Assembly: GCF_016650635.1 (NCBI RefSeq)
Contig: NZ_JAEKFI010000003.1
Location: forward strand, 1,240,001 to 1,304,000
DNA length: 64,000 nt
Reading direction: 5' to 3'
Source: Pseudomonas sp. TH43
GTDB lineage: Bacteria; Pseudomonadota; Gammaproteobacteria; Pseudomonadales; Pseudomonadaceae
The position numbers and the translations under genes were made by a program. The notes under the pieces are model-generated. The model was not told where the DNA came from. It did no database searches and saw only the letters and a list, made by a program, of their open reading frames with translations. The first letter of the stretch is position 1; each line of letters begins with the position of its first letter. Positions 15,671-24,764 of the stretch are shown piece by piece.

Positions 15671-16573
15671 ATGCTGGATTTTCTACCTGCACCGCTGCGC
15701 GGCGTGATCGCCTCACTGTTGTTGGCGCTCAATACGATTCTGCTCTGCTCGTTTCTGTTCTGCGTCGCACTGGTCAAGGCCTTGCCGTTCGCCTTCACCC
15801 AGCGCATCGCCGGCTGGCTGATGAGCCACACTCATGAAGCGTGGATCAGCAACAACAAGGGCTGGATGAACCTGGTGCGCCGCACGCGCTGGCACCTCAG
15901 CGGCCTGCAAGGGCTCGACTACCAGCACTCATACCTGATCACCAGCAACCATCAGAGCTGGGTCGATATTCTGGTGCTGCAATACGTGCTCAACCGTCGC
16001 ATTCAGCCGCTGAAGTTTTTCCTCAAGCAAGAGCTGATCTGGGTGCCGGTGATCGGCCTGGCGTGGTGGGCACTGGGCTTTCCGTTCATGAAGCGCTACT
16101 CCAAGGCTTACCTGGCCAAGCACCCGGAAAAGAAAGGCAAAGACCTGGAAACCACGCGCAAGACCTGCGCGAAGTTTCGCAACAACCCGGTGGGCATATT
16201 CAACTTCGTCGAAGGCACGCGCTTCACTGAAGGCAAGCACGCGCAGCAGCAATCACCGTTCAAATACCTGCTCAAGCCCAAGGCTGGCGGCATTGCGTTT
16301 GTGCTGGATGCGATGGGCGAACAGTTGGAGTCGATCGTTAACGTGACGATTCATTATCCGGGCGGCCGCCCAGGCTTCTGGGACTTGTTGTGCGGCAATG
16401 TGCGGGATGTGGTGGTGCACTTTGAAGAACTGAAGATCCCGCAGCAATTCATTGGCAAAAACTACGACCAGGACGGCGAATATCGCCTGCAGTTCCAGGG
16501 CTGGATCAATCAGCTGTGGCTGGACAAGGATGCGCTGCTGGAGCAGATGCACCGCGAATACCCTACCCAATAA
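15671..16573 (+). CDS. PlsC-type acyltransferase (YihG-like)
   Basis: A protein of 300 residues. One N-terminal membrane segment (residues 8-35) is followed by an acyltransferase domain with NHQSWVD (the H-x4-D catalytic motif near residue 95), 'FPFMKRY' and 'FVEGTRFTEGK' (the acyl-glycerophosphate-binding E-G-T-R). Its length and motifs fit the YihG group of inner-membrane lysophospholipid or lysophosphatidic acid acyltransferases. It starts at the base after the pta stop, so it is cotranscribed. Specificity for an acyl donor cannot be judged. Confidence 0.9.
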   Translation: MLDFLPAPLRGVIASLLLALNTILLCSFLFCVALVKALPFAFTQRIAGWLMSHTHEAWISNNKGWMNLVRRTRWHLSGLQGLDYQHSYLITSNHQSWVDILVLQYVLNRRIQPLKFFLKQELIWVPVIGLAWWALGFPFMKRYSKAYLAKHPEKKGKDLETTRKTCAKFRNNPVGIFNFVEGTRFTEGKHAQQQSPFKYLLKPKAGGIAFVLDAMGEQLESIVNVTIHYPGGRPGFWDLLCGNVRDVVVHFEELKIPQQFIGKNYDQDGEYRLQFQGWINQLWLDKDALLEQMHREYPTQ

Positions 16574-16590
16574 TCGATTGCCTGTGATGG

Positions 16591-16671
16591 CCTCTTTGCG
16601 GGCAAGCCTTGCTCCTGCAATGTTATGAGGTGTACCTCCTGTAGGAGCAAGGCTTGCCCGCGAAAGCGATC
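16591..16671. repeat. Inverted REP pair, TAGGAGCAAGGCTTGCCCGCG family
   Basis: Arms at 16591-16620 and 16640-16671 are reverse complements around about 20 bp. It lies between convergent genes, just before the bidirectional terminator. Confidence 0.82.
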
Positions 16672-16681
16672 TCAAGCTCAC

Positions 16682-16722
16682 AAAAAAGCCCGCCGATGAT
16701 TGCTCATCGGCGGGCTTTTTAC
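16682..16722. terminator. Bidirectional Rho-independent terminator
   Basis: A 12-bp GC-rich stem (GCCCGCCGATGA / TCATCGGCGGGC, TTGC loop) flanked by A-run and T-run on both sides. It ends both the pta-acyltransferase unit and the cysD-cysNC operon. Confidence 0.9.
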
Positions 16723-16735
16723 TTATTGCTAACGC

Positions 16736-18634
16736 TTAGATCGCGCCGCGTTTACGCAACAGATCCAGCACTTGCTTGACGCTTTCTTCCAGACTCAGTG
16801 TCTGCGTGTCGATCACCAGATCGGCGTTCAGCGGCACGTCGTACGGGAAGGATTCACCCGGGATGTTGTCGCCACCGGCGGCATACAGACCTTGCGGATC
16901 ACGCTCGGCGCACACGGCTGGGGAGGCCTGAACGTAGACCGTCAACAGACGATCCTTGCCGATCAGTTCCTTGGCCTGTTCACGCCCTTCGGCGCTAGGT
17001 GCCACGAATGCGGCCAGGGTCAGCAGACCGGCTTCGTTGAACTGACGCGCCACGTGCGCGGCACGGCGCCAGTTCTCGGTGCGACCGGCGCGATCCTGCG
17101 GCAGACCTTTGTTGAGGTCGTGACGCAGATTCTGGCCATCCAGGACAAACACCGCACGGCCCATGTCGAACAGCTTGCGCTCGACCGCATAAGCCAGCGT
17201 GCTCTTGCCCGCGCCCGAGAGGCCGCTGAACAGCACGGTGGCCGGTTGCTGGCCGAAGCGCTGAGCACGCTCTTCAGTGGCAACATGCGCCAGTTTGCCG
17301 TGATGCGTGGCGGTGCCATGCGTCACTGGCTGCGCGACGATCATGCCGGCGCCAACGGTGCCGTTGGTCAAACGGTCGATGATGATGAACGCGCCGGTGG
17401 TGCGGTTGCTTTCGTAACCGTCGAGCGCGATCGGCGCGTCGAGTGCGATCTTCACCTTGCCGATTTCGTTGAGCTGCAACGCGCTCGCCGGGCCTTCTTC
17501 GAGGGTGTTCACGTCGACCTTGTTGACGATGCTGGCGATCGAGCCCGGCACGTAACTGGTGGCGCGTTTGATGTCGTATTTCTTGCCCGGCAACATCGGC
17601 TCTTCAGCCATCCACACCAGCATCGCTTCGAAGCTGTCGGTGACCGGCGGCACGTTGTCGGCGTGCACCAACAGGTCGCCACGGGAGATGTCGATTTCAT
17701 CTTCCATGGTCAGCGTCACGGCCTGACCTGGGCCTGCATGCTCCAGTTCACCTTCGAAGGTGACGATGGATTTCACGCGGCTGCTCTTGCCCGATGGCAG
17801 CACAACCACTTCGTCGCCTTTCTTGACGATGCCGCTGGCCAGCGTGCCGGCGAAACCGCGGAAGTTCAGGTTCGGACGGTTGACGTACTGCACCGGGAAA
17901 CGCAGATCGGTGAAGTTGCGGTCGCCCGCGACTTCCACGGTCTCGAGAATTTCCATCAGCGACTGGCCTTTGTACCAAGGCGAACGCTCTGACTTGTTCA
18001 CCACGTTGTCGCCTTTAAGGGCAGACATCGGCACGAAGTGCATGCTGGTCGGCTTCATCTTCAAGCCTTCGGCAAACTTCAGGTAGTCGGCTTTGATCGA
18101 CTCGAACACACCTTCATCGAAGTCCTTCAAGTCCATCTTGTTGATGGCGACGACGATGTGTTTGATCCCCAGCAGGGATGCAATGAAGCTGTGGCGACGG
18201 GTCTGGGTCTGCACGCCGTAACGCGCATCGACCAGGATGATCGCCAGGTCACAGGTGGATGCACCGGTGGCCATGTTGCGGGTGTATTGCTCATGGCCGG
18301 GGGTGTCGGCGATGATGAATTTGCGTTTGGCGGTGGAGAAATAGCGGTAAGCGACATCGATGGTGATGCCCTGCTCACGCTCGGCCTGCAAGCCGTCGAC
18401 CAGCAATGCCAGGTCGATGTCGTCACCGGTGGTGCCGACTTTCTTCGAATCGCGGGTGATCGCTTCGAGGTGATCTTCGTAGATCATTTTCGAGTCGTGC
18501 AGAAGGCGCCCGATCAGGGTGCTCTTGCCGTCATCGACGTTACCGCAGGTCAAAAAGCGCAGCAGCTCTTTACGTTCGTGCTGGCCCAGGTAGGCGAGGA
18601 TGTCCTCGCTGATCAAATCAGATACATGCGACAT
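16736..18634 (-). CDS. cysNC: Bifunctional sulfate adenylyltransferase subunit 1 / adenylylsulfate kinase
   Basis: A protein of 632 residues fusing two enzymes. Residues 1 to about 440 are the CysN GTPase: 'GNVDDGKST' P-loop at 31-39, '[11 protein letters not shown]' G3 and 'NKMDL' G4, then two beta-barrel domains. From about 455 the CysC APS kinase begins, with 'GLSGAGKST' P-loop, '[10 protein letters not shown]' and 'FNEAGLL'. It makes APS with CysD, then PAPS. It follows cysD with a nine-base gap. The fusion is usual in pseudomonads, which also carry a separate APS reductase route. Confidence 0.96.
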   Translation of the reverse strand: MSHVSDLISEDILAYLGQHERKELLRFLTCGNVDDGKSTLIGRLLHDSKMIYEDHLEAITRDSKKVGTTGDDIDLALLVDGLQAEREQGITIDVAYRYFSTAKRKFIIADTPGHEQYTRNMATGASTCDLAIILVDARYGVQTQTRRHSFIASLLGIKHIVVAINKMDLKDFDEGVFESIKADYLKFAEGLKMKPTSMHFVPMSALKGDNVVNKSERSPWYKGQSLMEILETVEVAGDRNFTDLRFPVQYVNRPNLNFRGFAGTLASGIVKKGDEVVVLPSGKSSRVKSIVTFEGELEHAGPGQAVTLTMEDEIDISRGDLLVHADNVPPVTDSFEAMLVWMAEEPMLPGKKYDIKRATSYVPGSIASIVNKVDVNTLEEGPASALQLNEIGKVKIALDAPIALDGYESNRTTGAFIIIDRLTNGTVGAGMIVAQPVTHGTATHHGKLAHVATEERAQRFGQQPATVLFSGLSGAGKSTLAYAVERKLFDMGRAVFVLDGQNLRHDLNKGLPQDRAGRTENWRRAAHVARQFNEAGLLTLAAFVAPSAEGREQAKELIGKDRLLTVYVQASPAVCAERDPQGLYAAGGDNIPGESFPYDVPLNADLVIDTQTLSLEESVKQVLDLLRKRGAI

Positions 18635-18643
18635 GACAGCCCC

Positions 18644-19561
18644 TTAGAAATAGCCTTGACGTTTTTTATCTTCCATCGAGCCGGCGCCATCGTGGTCGAT
18701 GACACGGCCCTGGCGCTCGGAAGTTCGCGTCAGGAGCATTTCTTGAATGATGTCCGTGAGGCTTTCGGCCTCGGACTCCACGGCGCCCGTCAACGGGTAG
18801 CAGCCAAGGGTACGGAAACGCACTTTCTTTTTGACGATGCGCGCTTTGTCTTCGTCGGACAGGTGTTCGAGGATGCGCTCGTCGTCGATCATGATCAGCG
18901 TACCGTTCTTCTCGATCACTTCGCGTTCGGCGGCGAAGTACAGCGGCACAATCGGGATGCCTTCGAGGTAGATGTACTGCCAGATATCCAGTTCGGTCCA
19001 GTTCGACAACGGGAACACACGAATGGATTCGCCCTTGTTGACCTTGCCGTTGTAGACGTTCCACAGCTCTGGACGCTGGTTTTTCGGATCCCAGCGGTGC
19101 TTGCTGTCGCGGAACGAGTACACACGCTCTTTGGCGCGGGATTTCTCTTCATCGCGACGGGCACCGCCGAATGCTGCGTCGAAACCATGCTTGTCGAGTG
19201 CCTGCTTGAGGCCCTCGGTTTTCATGATGTCGGTGTGCTTGGCGCTGCCGTGGGTGAACGGGTTGATGTTCTGCGCCACGCCATCGGGGTTGATGTGGGT
19301 GATCAAGTCCAGGCCCAGCTCTTCGACCATCTTGTCGCGGAACTTGTACATTTCCTGGAACTTCCAGCGGGTGTCGACGTGCATCACCGGAAACGGCAGC
19401 TTGCCCGGGAAGAACGCCTTGCGTGCCAGATGCAGCATCACGGCGGAGTCTTTACCGATGGAGTACAGCATCACCGGGTTATCGAACTCGGCGGCCACCT
19501 CGCGGATGATGTGGATGCTTTCCGCCTCCAGCTGTTTCAGATGCGTCAGTTTGTCGACCAT
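18644..19561 (-). CDS. cysD: Sulfate adenylyltransferase subunit 2
   Basis: A protein of 305 residues of the PAPS-reductase-like ATP-pyrophosphatase fold. '[14 protein letters not shown]' near residue 35 is the PP-loop SxGKDS motif; '[12 protein letters not shown]' and '[15 protein letters not shown]' are CysD signatures. It forms a heterodimer with CysN, whose GTPase drives sulfate adenylation. First gene of the operon; 250 bp separate it from the Nif3-like gene and hold a REP pair and a 16-bp palindrome. Confidence 0.96.
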   Translation of the reverse strand: MVDKLTHLKQLEAESIHIIREVAAEFDNPVMLYSIGKDSAVMLHLARKAFFPGKLPFPVMHVDTRWKFQEMYKFRDKMVEELGLDLITHINPDGVAQNINPFTHGSAKHTDIMKTEGLKQALDKHGFDAAFGGARRDEEKSRAKERVYSFRDSKHRWDPKNQRPELWNVYNGKVNKGESIRVFPLSNWTELDIWQYIYLEGIPIVPLYFAAEREVIEKNGTLIMIDDERILEHLSDEDKARIVKKKVRFRTLGCYPLTGAVESEAESLTDIIQEMLLTRTSERQGRVIDHDGAGSMEDKKRQGYF

Positions 19562-19666
19562 GGCTACTCACGAAAACTTTCTTATGAACGGCCAGCGGGC
19601 CGTGTTCGAGCGGGGAATCCTAGCACAGCGGCCTTCTTCTAATCAGGACGCAAGCTAGAACGAAAG

Positions 19667-19682
19667 GGCATATGAATATGCC
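19667..19682. other. Perfect 16-bp palindrome upstream of cysD
   Basis: GGCATAT-GA-ATATGCC, 105 bp upstream of the cysD start. The size and symmetry suit a dimeric regulator, but I cannot match it to a known sulfur regulator. Confidence 0.35.
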
Positions 19683-19705
19683 TGCCAGTTCTGCCGAGCA
19701 GTGCC

Positions 19706-19799
19706 CTTGTGGGAGCGAGCCTGCTCACGAAAGCGGTGTGCCGGACACCTTTGTATTGAAGGTTTGACGCCTTCGCGAGCAGGCTCGCTCCCACAGGGA
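19706..19799. repeat. Inverted REP pair, GTGGGAGCGAGCCTGCTCGCGA family
   Basis: Arms at 19706-19738 and 19766-19798 are reverse complements with small mismatches. It lies just after the Nif3-like stop and upstream of cysD. Confidence 0.85.
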
Positions 19800-19811
19800 T
19801 TTGTGGTGGAA

Positions 19812-20570
19812 TCAGATCGGGTTCGGGCAGTCGATGAAGATGTGTTCAACGGCAAAGCGCTTCGCCAGGTAGTCGCCCAGTGCCTGCACGCCATAGCGCT
19901 CGGTGGCGTGGTGGCCGGCGGCGATGAAGCTGATGTCGTTTTCGCGGGCGCTGTGAAAGGTCTGCTCGGAGGCCTCGCCGCTGAGGAACAGGTCGACACC
20001 CGCCGAAACGCCATAGTCGATATACCCCTGGCCGCCACCGGTGCACCAGCCAACCCGGCGGATCATCGGCCTGCCTTCGATCAACAGCGGCTCACGGCCC
20101 ATGACTTCCTGCACCTTGCGGGCAAAGTCGCGCGCGGTCATCGGCTCCTTCAACGAGCCGACCAAGCCGACGATTTTCAGGTTATCGGGGTCCAGCGGGC
20201 CTTCGACGGTGATGTCCAACTGACGCGCCAGTTGCACGTTATTGCCGACGTCCGGGTGCAGATCCAGCGGCAAGTGATAGGCGAGCAGACTGATGTCGTG
20301 CTTGAGCAAGGTCTTCAGGCGACGCTGCTTCATGCCGGTGATGCACGGGTTTTCGCCTTTCCAGAAATAACCATGGTGCACCAGCACCAGATCGGCCTCG
20401 GCTGCGACGGCAGCGTCCAGCAACGCCTGACTGGCAGTGACACCACTGACGATGCGCATCACCTGCGGCCGGCCCTCGACCTGCAAGCCATTGGGGCAAT
20501 AATCGGCAATTTTTGCACTGCCCAGGTAACGGTCCGCTTCTTCGACGAGGGTGCTGAGGGCGACGGCCAT
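19812..20570 (-). CDS. Nif3-like dinuclear metal centre protein (YbgI family)
   Basis: A protein of 252 residues. 'DYCPNGLQVEG' near 25, 'LVHHGYFW' near 65 with two metal-binding histidines, 'GWCTGGGQGYIDYG' in the middle and 'AAGHHATERYG' near 215 mark the Nif3/YbgI hexamer with a two-metal site. It was long called GTP cyclohydrolase I type 2; the true biochemical role is unsettled. It is divergent from algW, a pairing I recall as conserved in pseudomonads. Confidence 0.9.
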   Translation of the reverse strand: MAVALSTLVEEADRYLGSAKIADYCPNGLQVEGRPQVMRIVSGVTASQALLDAAVAAEADLVLVHHGYFWKGENPCITGMKQRRLKTLLKHDISLLAYHLPLDLHPDVGNNVQLARQLDITVEGPLDPDNLKIVGLVGSLKEPMTARDFARKVQEVMGREPLLIEGRPMIRRVGWCTGGGQGYIDYGVSAGVDLFLSGEASEQTFHSARENDISFIAAGHHATERYGVQALGDYLAKRFAVEHIFIDCPNPI

Positions 20571-20591
20571 GAAAGACTCCTAAATATCCCG

Positions 20592-20619
20592 TTCAGAGGC
20601 ACGCGCGGCCTCGTATAAT
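20592..20619 (+). promoter_or_regulatory. Probable algW promoter
   Basis: TATAAT at 20614-20619, with TTCAGA 16 bp upstream at 20592-20597. The -10 overlaps an inverted ATAATG...CATTAT, so divergent transcription of the Nif3-like gene may use the same spot. Confidence 0.5.
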
Positions 20620-20673
20620 GCGCGACATTATGGGCGGTCTGACCCCGCCTGCAACTTTTCCAGGACGTGCTTA

Positions 20674-21831
20674 ATGTTCAAGGCGCTGCGTTTTATGGGC
20701 TGGCCGCTGTTGGCCGGTGTGCTTATCGCTCTGTTGATTATTCAGCGTTACCCGCAGTGGGTCGGGCTGCCGAGCCTCGACGTCAACCTGCAACAGGCTC
20801 CGCAAACCACCAGCGTCCAGCAGGGGCCGGTGTCCTATGCGGATGCGGTGACCATCGCGGCGCCTTCGGTGGTCAACCTCTACACCACCAAAGTCATCAA
20901 CAAGCCAGCGCACCCGTTGTTTGAAGACCCGCAGTTCCGGCGTTTCTTCGGTGATAACTCGCCGAAGCAGAAACGCATGGAATCGAGCCTTGGTTCGGGT
21001 GTGATCATGAGCCCGGAAGGCTACATCCTGACCAACAACCACGTTACCAGTGGTGCGGATCAGATCGTCGTGGCCTTGAAGGACGGTCGCGAAACCCTCG
21101 CCCGGGTGATTGGCAGCGACCCGGAAACCGACCTCGCGGTACTGAAGATCGACCTGAAAACCCTGCCAGCGATTACCGTCGGTCGCTCCGACAACATCCG
21201 CATCGGTGATGTCGCACTGGCCATCGGCAACCCGTTCGGTGTCGGTCAGACCGTGACCATGGGCATTATCAGTGCCACCGGGCGTAATCAGTTGGGCCTG
21301 AACAACTACGAAGATTTCATCCAGACCGACGCAGCGATCAATCCGGGCAACTCCGGCGGTGCGCTGGTCGACGCCAACGGCAACCTCACCGGCATCAACA
21401 CGGCGATCTTCTCCAAGTCCGGCGGTTCGCAGGGTATTGGCTTCGCCATCCCGGTGAAACTGGCGATGGAGGTGATGAAGTCGATCATCGAGCATGGTCA
21501 GGTGATTCGTGGCTGGCTGGGCATTGAAGTACAGCCGCTGACCCAGGAACTGGCCGAATCGTTCGGTTTGTCCGGGCGTCCGGGGATTGTCGTCGCGGGG
21601 ATCTTCCGCGATGGCCCGGCGCAGAAGGCTGGCCTGCAATTGGGCGACGTGATTCTGAGCATCGATGGCGAACCTGCGGGTGATGGTCGCCGTTCGATGA
21701 ACCAGGTGGCGCGGATCAAACCGACCGACAAAGTGACTATTCAGGTGATGCGTAACGGCAAAGAACTGAAGCTCACCGCTGAAATCGGCCTGCGTCCACC
21801 GCCGGCACCGGTGCAGGAAAAAGAAGAGTAA
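20674..21831 (+). CDS. algW: Periplasmic serine protease AlgW (DegS type)
   Basis: A protein of 385 residues anchored by one N-terminal segment (residues 8-23). The trypsin-like triad is H123 ('TNNHVT'), D153 ('ETDLAVLK') and S227 ('GNSGG'); one PDZ domain follows from about 275 to 370, unlike MucD/DegP with two. In P. aeruginosa AlgW makes the first cut in MucA to release the envelope-stress sigma factor AlgU. In that genome, as I recall, hisC follows directly; here a receptor gene, a DUF4198 gene and a repeat array lie between. Confidence 0.95.
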   Translation: MFKALRFMGWPLLAGVLIALLIIQRYPQWVGLPSLDVNLQQAPQTTSVQQGPVSYADAVTIAAPSVVNLYTTKVINKPAHPLFEDPQFRRFFGDNSPKQKRMESSLGSGVIMSPEGYILTNNHVTSGADQIVVALKDGRETLARVIGSDPETDLAVLKIDLKTLPAITVGRSDNIRIGDVALAIGNPFGVGQTVTMGIISATGRNQLGLNNYEDFIQTDAAINPGNSGGALVDANGNLTGINTAIFSKSGGSQGIGFAIPVKLAMEVMKSIIEHGQVIRGWLGIEVQPLTQELAESFGLSGRPGIVVAGIFRDGPAQKAGLQLGDVILSIDGEPAGDGRRSMNQVARIKPTDKVTIQVMRNGKELKLTAEIGLRPPPAPVQEKEE

Positions 21832-21878
21832 AACTTTTTTCGCGCGAACCGCGCGAATAAAAGACATTCTCAAAAGGC

Positions 21879-21921
21879 ATGTTATATTGTTTCAATTCTA
21901 GGAATTGGAACAACATAACAT
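21879..21921. promoter_or_regulatory. 43-bp imperfect palindrome over the TonB-receptor start, Zur-like operator candidate
   Basis: Arms of 20 bp (21879-21898 and 21902-21921) match at 18 positions around a TAG centre. Each arm holds ATGTTATATTG-type sequence resembling half of the Zur consensus with central TATA; it does not fit a Fur box. The right arm covers the A and T of the start codon at 21920, so the palindrome could block transcription or, in mRNA, initiation. Confidence 0.6.
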
Positions 21922-24025
21922 GTCGTCTCGAACAAAGGCTTCCCTGCTGAGCCTGAGCCTTGGTTTACTGGTCGATCCAGTCTTCGCCGAAGAACCGCAG
22001 CCCCTCGAACTCGACGCCATCAGCGTCACTTCCGACTATGAATCGCCGACCGGACCGGTCAAAGGCTACCGCGCCACGCGCTCCTCCAGCGCGACCAAAA
22101 CCGACACCGCGATCCGCGATATCCCGCAAGCGATCAGCGTTGTACCGGCCAGCGTACTCAAGGATCTAGGCAGCACCAGCGTCGAACGTGCGCTGGATTT
22201 TGCCGGCGGTGTGTCGAAGCAAAACAATTTCGGCGGCCTGACCCTCTACGAGTACAGCGTGCGCGGCTTCACCACGTCGGAGTTCTACAAGGACGGCTTC
22301 AGCGCCAATCGTGGTTACCCAAGCGCGCCCGACGCCGCCAACATCGAGCGCATCGAAGTGCTCAAAGGCCCGGCGGCCAGCCTGTATGGTCGAGGCGATC
22401 CGGGCGGTACGGTGAACATCGTCACCAAGAAACCACAGCCCGACGCCTTCACCACCCTGCAAACCAGCGCCGGCAGTTGGGATCGCTATCGCACTGCACT
22501 GGACGTCAACACGCCGCTGGATGATCAGGGCGATGTGCTCTCGCGGATCAACCTTGCGGTCGAGGATAACCACAGCTTTCGCGATCACGTCGATAGCCAG
22601 CGTGTGTTTGTCGCACCTTCAATCAGCTGGCAATTGAATCCGGACACGTCGCTGTTGGTTGAAAGTGAGATCGTCCGCCACAACTCCACTTTCGACCGTG
22701 GCATCGTTGCGCCGAACAATAAATCGAGCGGCGTCTCACGCTCGACCTTCCTCGGCGAACCCAACGACGGCAACATCGACAACCACAACAACCTGTTGCA
22801 GGCGACCCTCGAACATCACCTCAATGACAGCTGGAAACTGCGTCTGGCCAGCCATTACAAGGAAGGCAAACTCTGGGGTGATGCCTCCGAGTCTCGCCCG
22901 TTGAACGCTGACGGCCACACCGTCAATCGCCGCTATCGCGAACGTGACACAAACTGGCACGACAGCATCACGCAGCTGGAACTGCGCGGTCTGTTCGACC
23001 TTGGCCCGTGGCAACACGAACTGCTGATCGGCACCGAGTACGAAAACTTCCGCAAGAACGAACGCGTCACCACGATTGCTGGCGGCCCCTACGCGATCGA
23101 CATCTACAACCCGATCTACGGCCAGCCAAAACCCAACGGCGCGCGTTCGGGTACGGACCTCTTCGAACACGTCGAAAGCCACGCGCTGAACCTGCAGGAT
23201 CAAATCGTCTTCAGCGACAAACTGCGCGGGATGATCGGCGCGCGCTTCGAGCATTTCGACCAGCGTATCGACGATCACAGCCGTAACGCCAACAGTCGCC
23301 AGAGCCACGATGCCCTGACCCAGCGCGTCGGTCTGCTTTATCAGCTGACGCCCAATACCGGGCTGTTCGCCAACGCCTCGACCTCGTTCAAACCGAACAA
23401 CGGTCTCGACGCCGCGGGCAAATCCTTCGATCCGGAAGAAGGCGTCGGCTATGAAGTCGGGATCAAGAACGAGTTGTTCGACGAGCGCCTGAGCAGCACC
23501 CTCGCCTTCTTCCACATCGACAAGGAAAACGTCCTCGCCCTCGACCCCGGTACTGATACCAGCCGCGCGATGGGCAAAGCGCGCAGCCAGGGCTTCGATC
23601 TGCAAGTGACCGGACAAGTCACTGACGCGGTGCGGGTGATCGGTGCATTCGCGTACATCGACGCGGAAGTGACCGAGGGCGACGCGGTCATCCCAAAAGG
23701 CAGCCGCATTCTTGGCGTGGCCAAACGCAGCGGCAGCCTGCTCGGTGTTTATGAATTTCAGGATGGCCCTTTGCGTGGCTCGGACGTCGGCGCAGCGTTC
23801 ACTTATGTCGGCGACCGCTCTGGCGAATCCGGCAGCGATTTTGAATTGCCGGCCTACCACACCGTTGACCTGCTGGCCCATTACAAGGCCAGCGACAACG
23901 TCACCGTCGGCCTGAACCTGAACAACCTTTTCGACGAAAAGTATTACGAGCGCTCCTACAGCAACTACTGGGTCAACTCCGGCGAGCCGCGCAACTTCAC
24001 TGTCAGCCTGACCCTCAACCTGTAA
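21920..24025 (+). CDS. TonB-dependent siderophore-type outer membrane receptor
   Basis: A protein of 701 residues. A signal peptide (residues 1-22, ending VFA) is followed by a TonB-box-like stretch 'LDAISVTSDYE', a plug domain with 'AIRDIPQAISVVP', 'YSVRGF' and 'IERIEVLKGPAASLYGRGDPGG', and a 22-strand barrel ending 'NLFDEKYYERSYSN...NFTVSLTLNL' with terminal aromatic-poor Leu. There is no N-terminal signalling domain, so no FecIR-type control. Substrate unknown; the operator suggests metal control, possibly zinc. The start at 21920 gives a proper signal peptide; a TTG at 21905 is unlikely. Coupled to the DUF4198 gene by a 12-bp gap. Confidence 0.93.
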   Translation: MSSRTKASLLSLSLGLLVDPVFAEEPQPLELDAISVTSDYESPTGPVKGYRATRSSSATKTDTAIRDIPQAISVVPASVLKDLGSTSVERALDFAGGVSKQNNFGGLTLYEYSVRGFTTSEFYKDGFSANRGYPSAPDAANIERIEVLKGPAASLYGRGDPGGTVNIVTKKPQPDAFTTLQTSAGSWDRYRTALDVNTPLDDQGDVLSRINLAVEDNHSFRDHVDSQRVFVAPSISWQLNPDTSLLVESEIVRHNSTFDRGIVAPNNKSSGVSRSTFLGEPNDGNIDNHNNLLQATLEHHLNDSWKLRLASHYKEGKLWGDASESRPLNADGHTVNRRYRERDTNWHDSITQLELRGLFDLGPWQHELLIGTEYENFRKNERVTTIAGGPYAIDIYNPIYGQPKPNGARSGTDLFEHVESHALNLQDQIVFSDKLRGMIGARFEHFDQRIDDHSRNANSRQSHDALTQRVGLLYQLTPNTGLFANASTSFKPNNGLDAAGKSFDPEEGVGYEVGIKNELFDERLSSTLAFFHIDKENVLALDPGTDTSRAMGKARSQGFDLQVTGQVTDAVRVIGAFAYIDAEVTEGDAVIPKGSRILGVAKRSGSLLGVYEFQDGPLRGSDVGAAFTYVGDRSGESGSDFELPAYHTVDLLAHYKASDNVTVGLNLNNLFDEKYYERSYSNYWVNSGEPRNFTVSLTLNL

Positions 24026-24037
24026 AAGGACGTCACC

Positions 24038-24757
24038 ATGCGACACGGCAAAACCCTTGTACTCATCGCCGCACTGTTCGCCGGCCAGGTCTCGGCCCAC
24101 GGTCTGTGGACTGAACAACGTCGCGGCAATATCGAAGTGATCTACGGCCACGGAGCCGAAGACAATGCCTTCAAGGCCCGGAAGATCAGCGGCGCCTGGG
24201 CTTATGACGCCAGCGGCAAGATGATCCCGGTCACGGTTGAACGCCTGGCAGATCACGCTCGCCTGAAACCACTGAAAACACCGGCGGTGATGGCCGTGGC
24301 CCTGAACAACGGCATGTGGACGCAAACAGCGGACAAGAAGTGGATCAATGAAGGGCGCAGCAAAGTGCCTGACGCCATCGAGGCGACGCAGACGTTCAAA
24401 TACAGCCTGGCGATTTACCAGCCGGGGGCGAAGTTGCCGAAGCTCGATCAGATCAAACTGCTGATTGTGCCGGAGGTTGATCCACTGACCGTGGGGCCGG
24501 GCAATTCATTGCCGGTGCGAGTGTTGCTCGATGGCAAACCGGTGGCGGGTGTGAAGTTGATTGGTGACTACCGCAGCGCGCCGAACACCCTGAGCACCGA
24601 GACGGATAAGGATGGCCGTGCGCAGGTGCTGGTGAGGAATGAAGGCTTGAATGTAATTGCCGCGCAGGTTGAAGTGCCGGTGAAGGACAGCCCTGATGTC
24701 AACAGTCGCGGCCTGTTCACCTCACTGACATTCCTCGGCGAACCGCATCACGAATAA
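24038..24757 (+). CDS. DUF4198 periplasmic protein, probable metal-uptake partner
   Basis: A protein of 239 residues. A signal peptide ends near 'QVSA', so the mature protein probably begins with His ('HGLWTEQ'), an arrangement used for metal binding in other periplasmic proteins. The middle matches DUF4198 ('VPEVDPLTVGPGNSLPVRVLLDGKPV'), a beta-sandwich found beside cobalt, nickel and other metal transporters, and the tail is 'GEPHHE'. Cotranscribed with the receptor 12 bp upstream; together they may take up a metal or metallophore (inference). Confidence 0.85.
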   Translation: MRHGKTLVLIAALFAGQVSAHGLWTEQRRGNIEVIYGHGAEDNAFKARKISGAWAYDASGKMIPVTVERLADHARLKPLKTPAVMAVALNNGMWTQTADKKWINEGRSKVPDAIEATQTFKYSLAIYQPGAKLPKLDQIKLLIVPEVDPLTVGPGNSLPVRVLLDGKPVAGVKLIGDYRSAPNTLSTETDKDGRAQVLVRNEGLNVIAAQVEVPVKDSPDVNSRGLFTSLTFLGEPHHE

Positions 24758-24764
24758 AAGCAGA

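Noticed and set aside
18038..19642. 534-codon frame opposite cysD and cysNC
   Set aside because: It crosses two conserved genes in antisense and resembles no family.
21839..21857. TTCGCGCG/CGCGCGAA hairpin as an algW terminator
   Set aside because: The T-run precedes rather than follows the stem on the plus strand, so it is not a standard terminator.
22736..24325. 529-codon frame opposite the TonB receptor
   Set aside because: Antisense shadow of the receptor, which has a signal peptide, plug and barrel.
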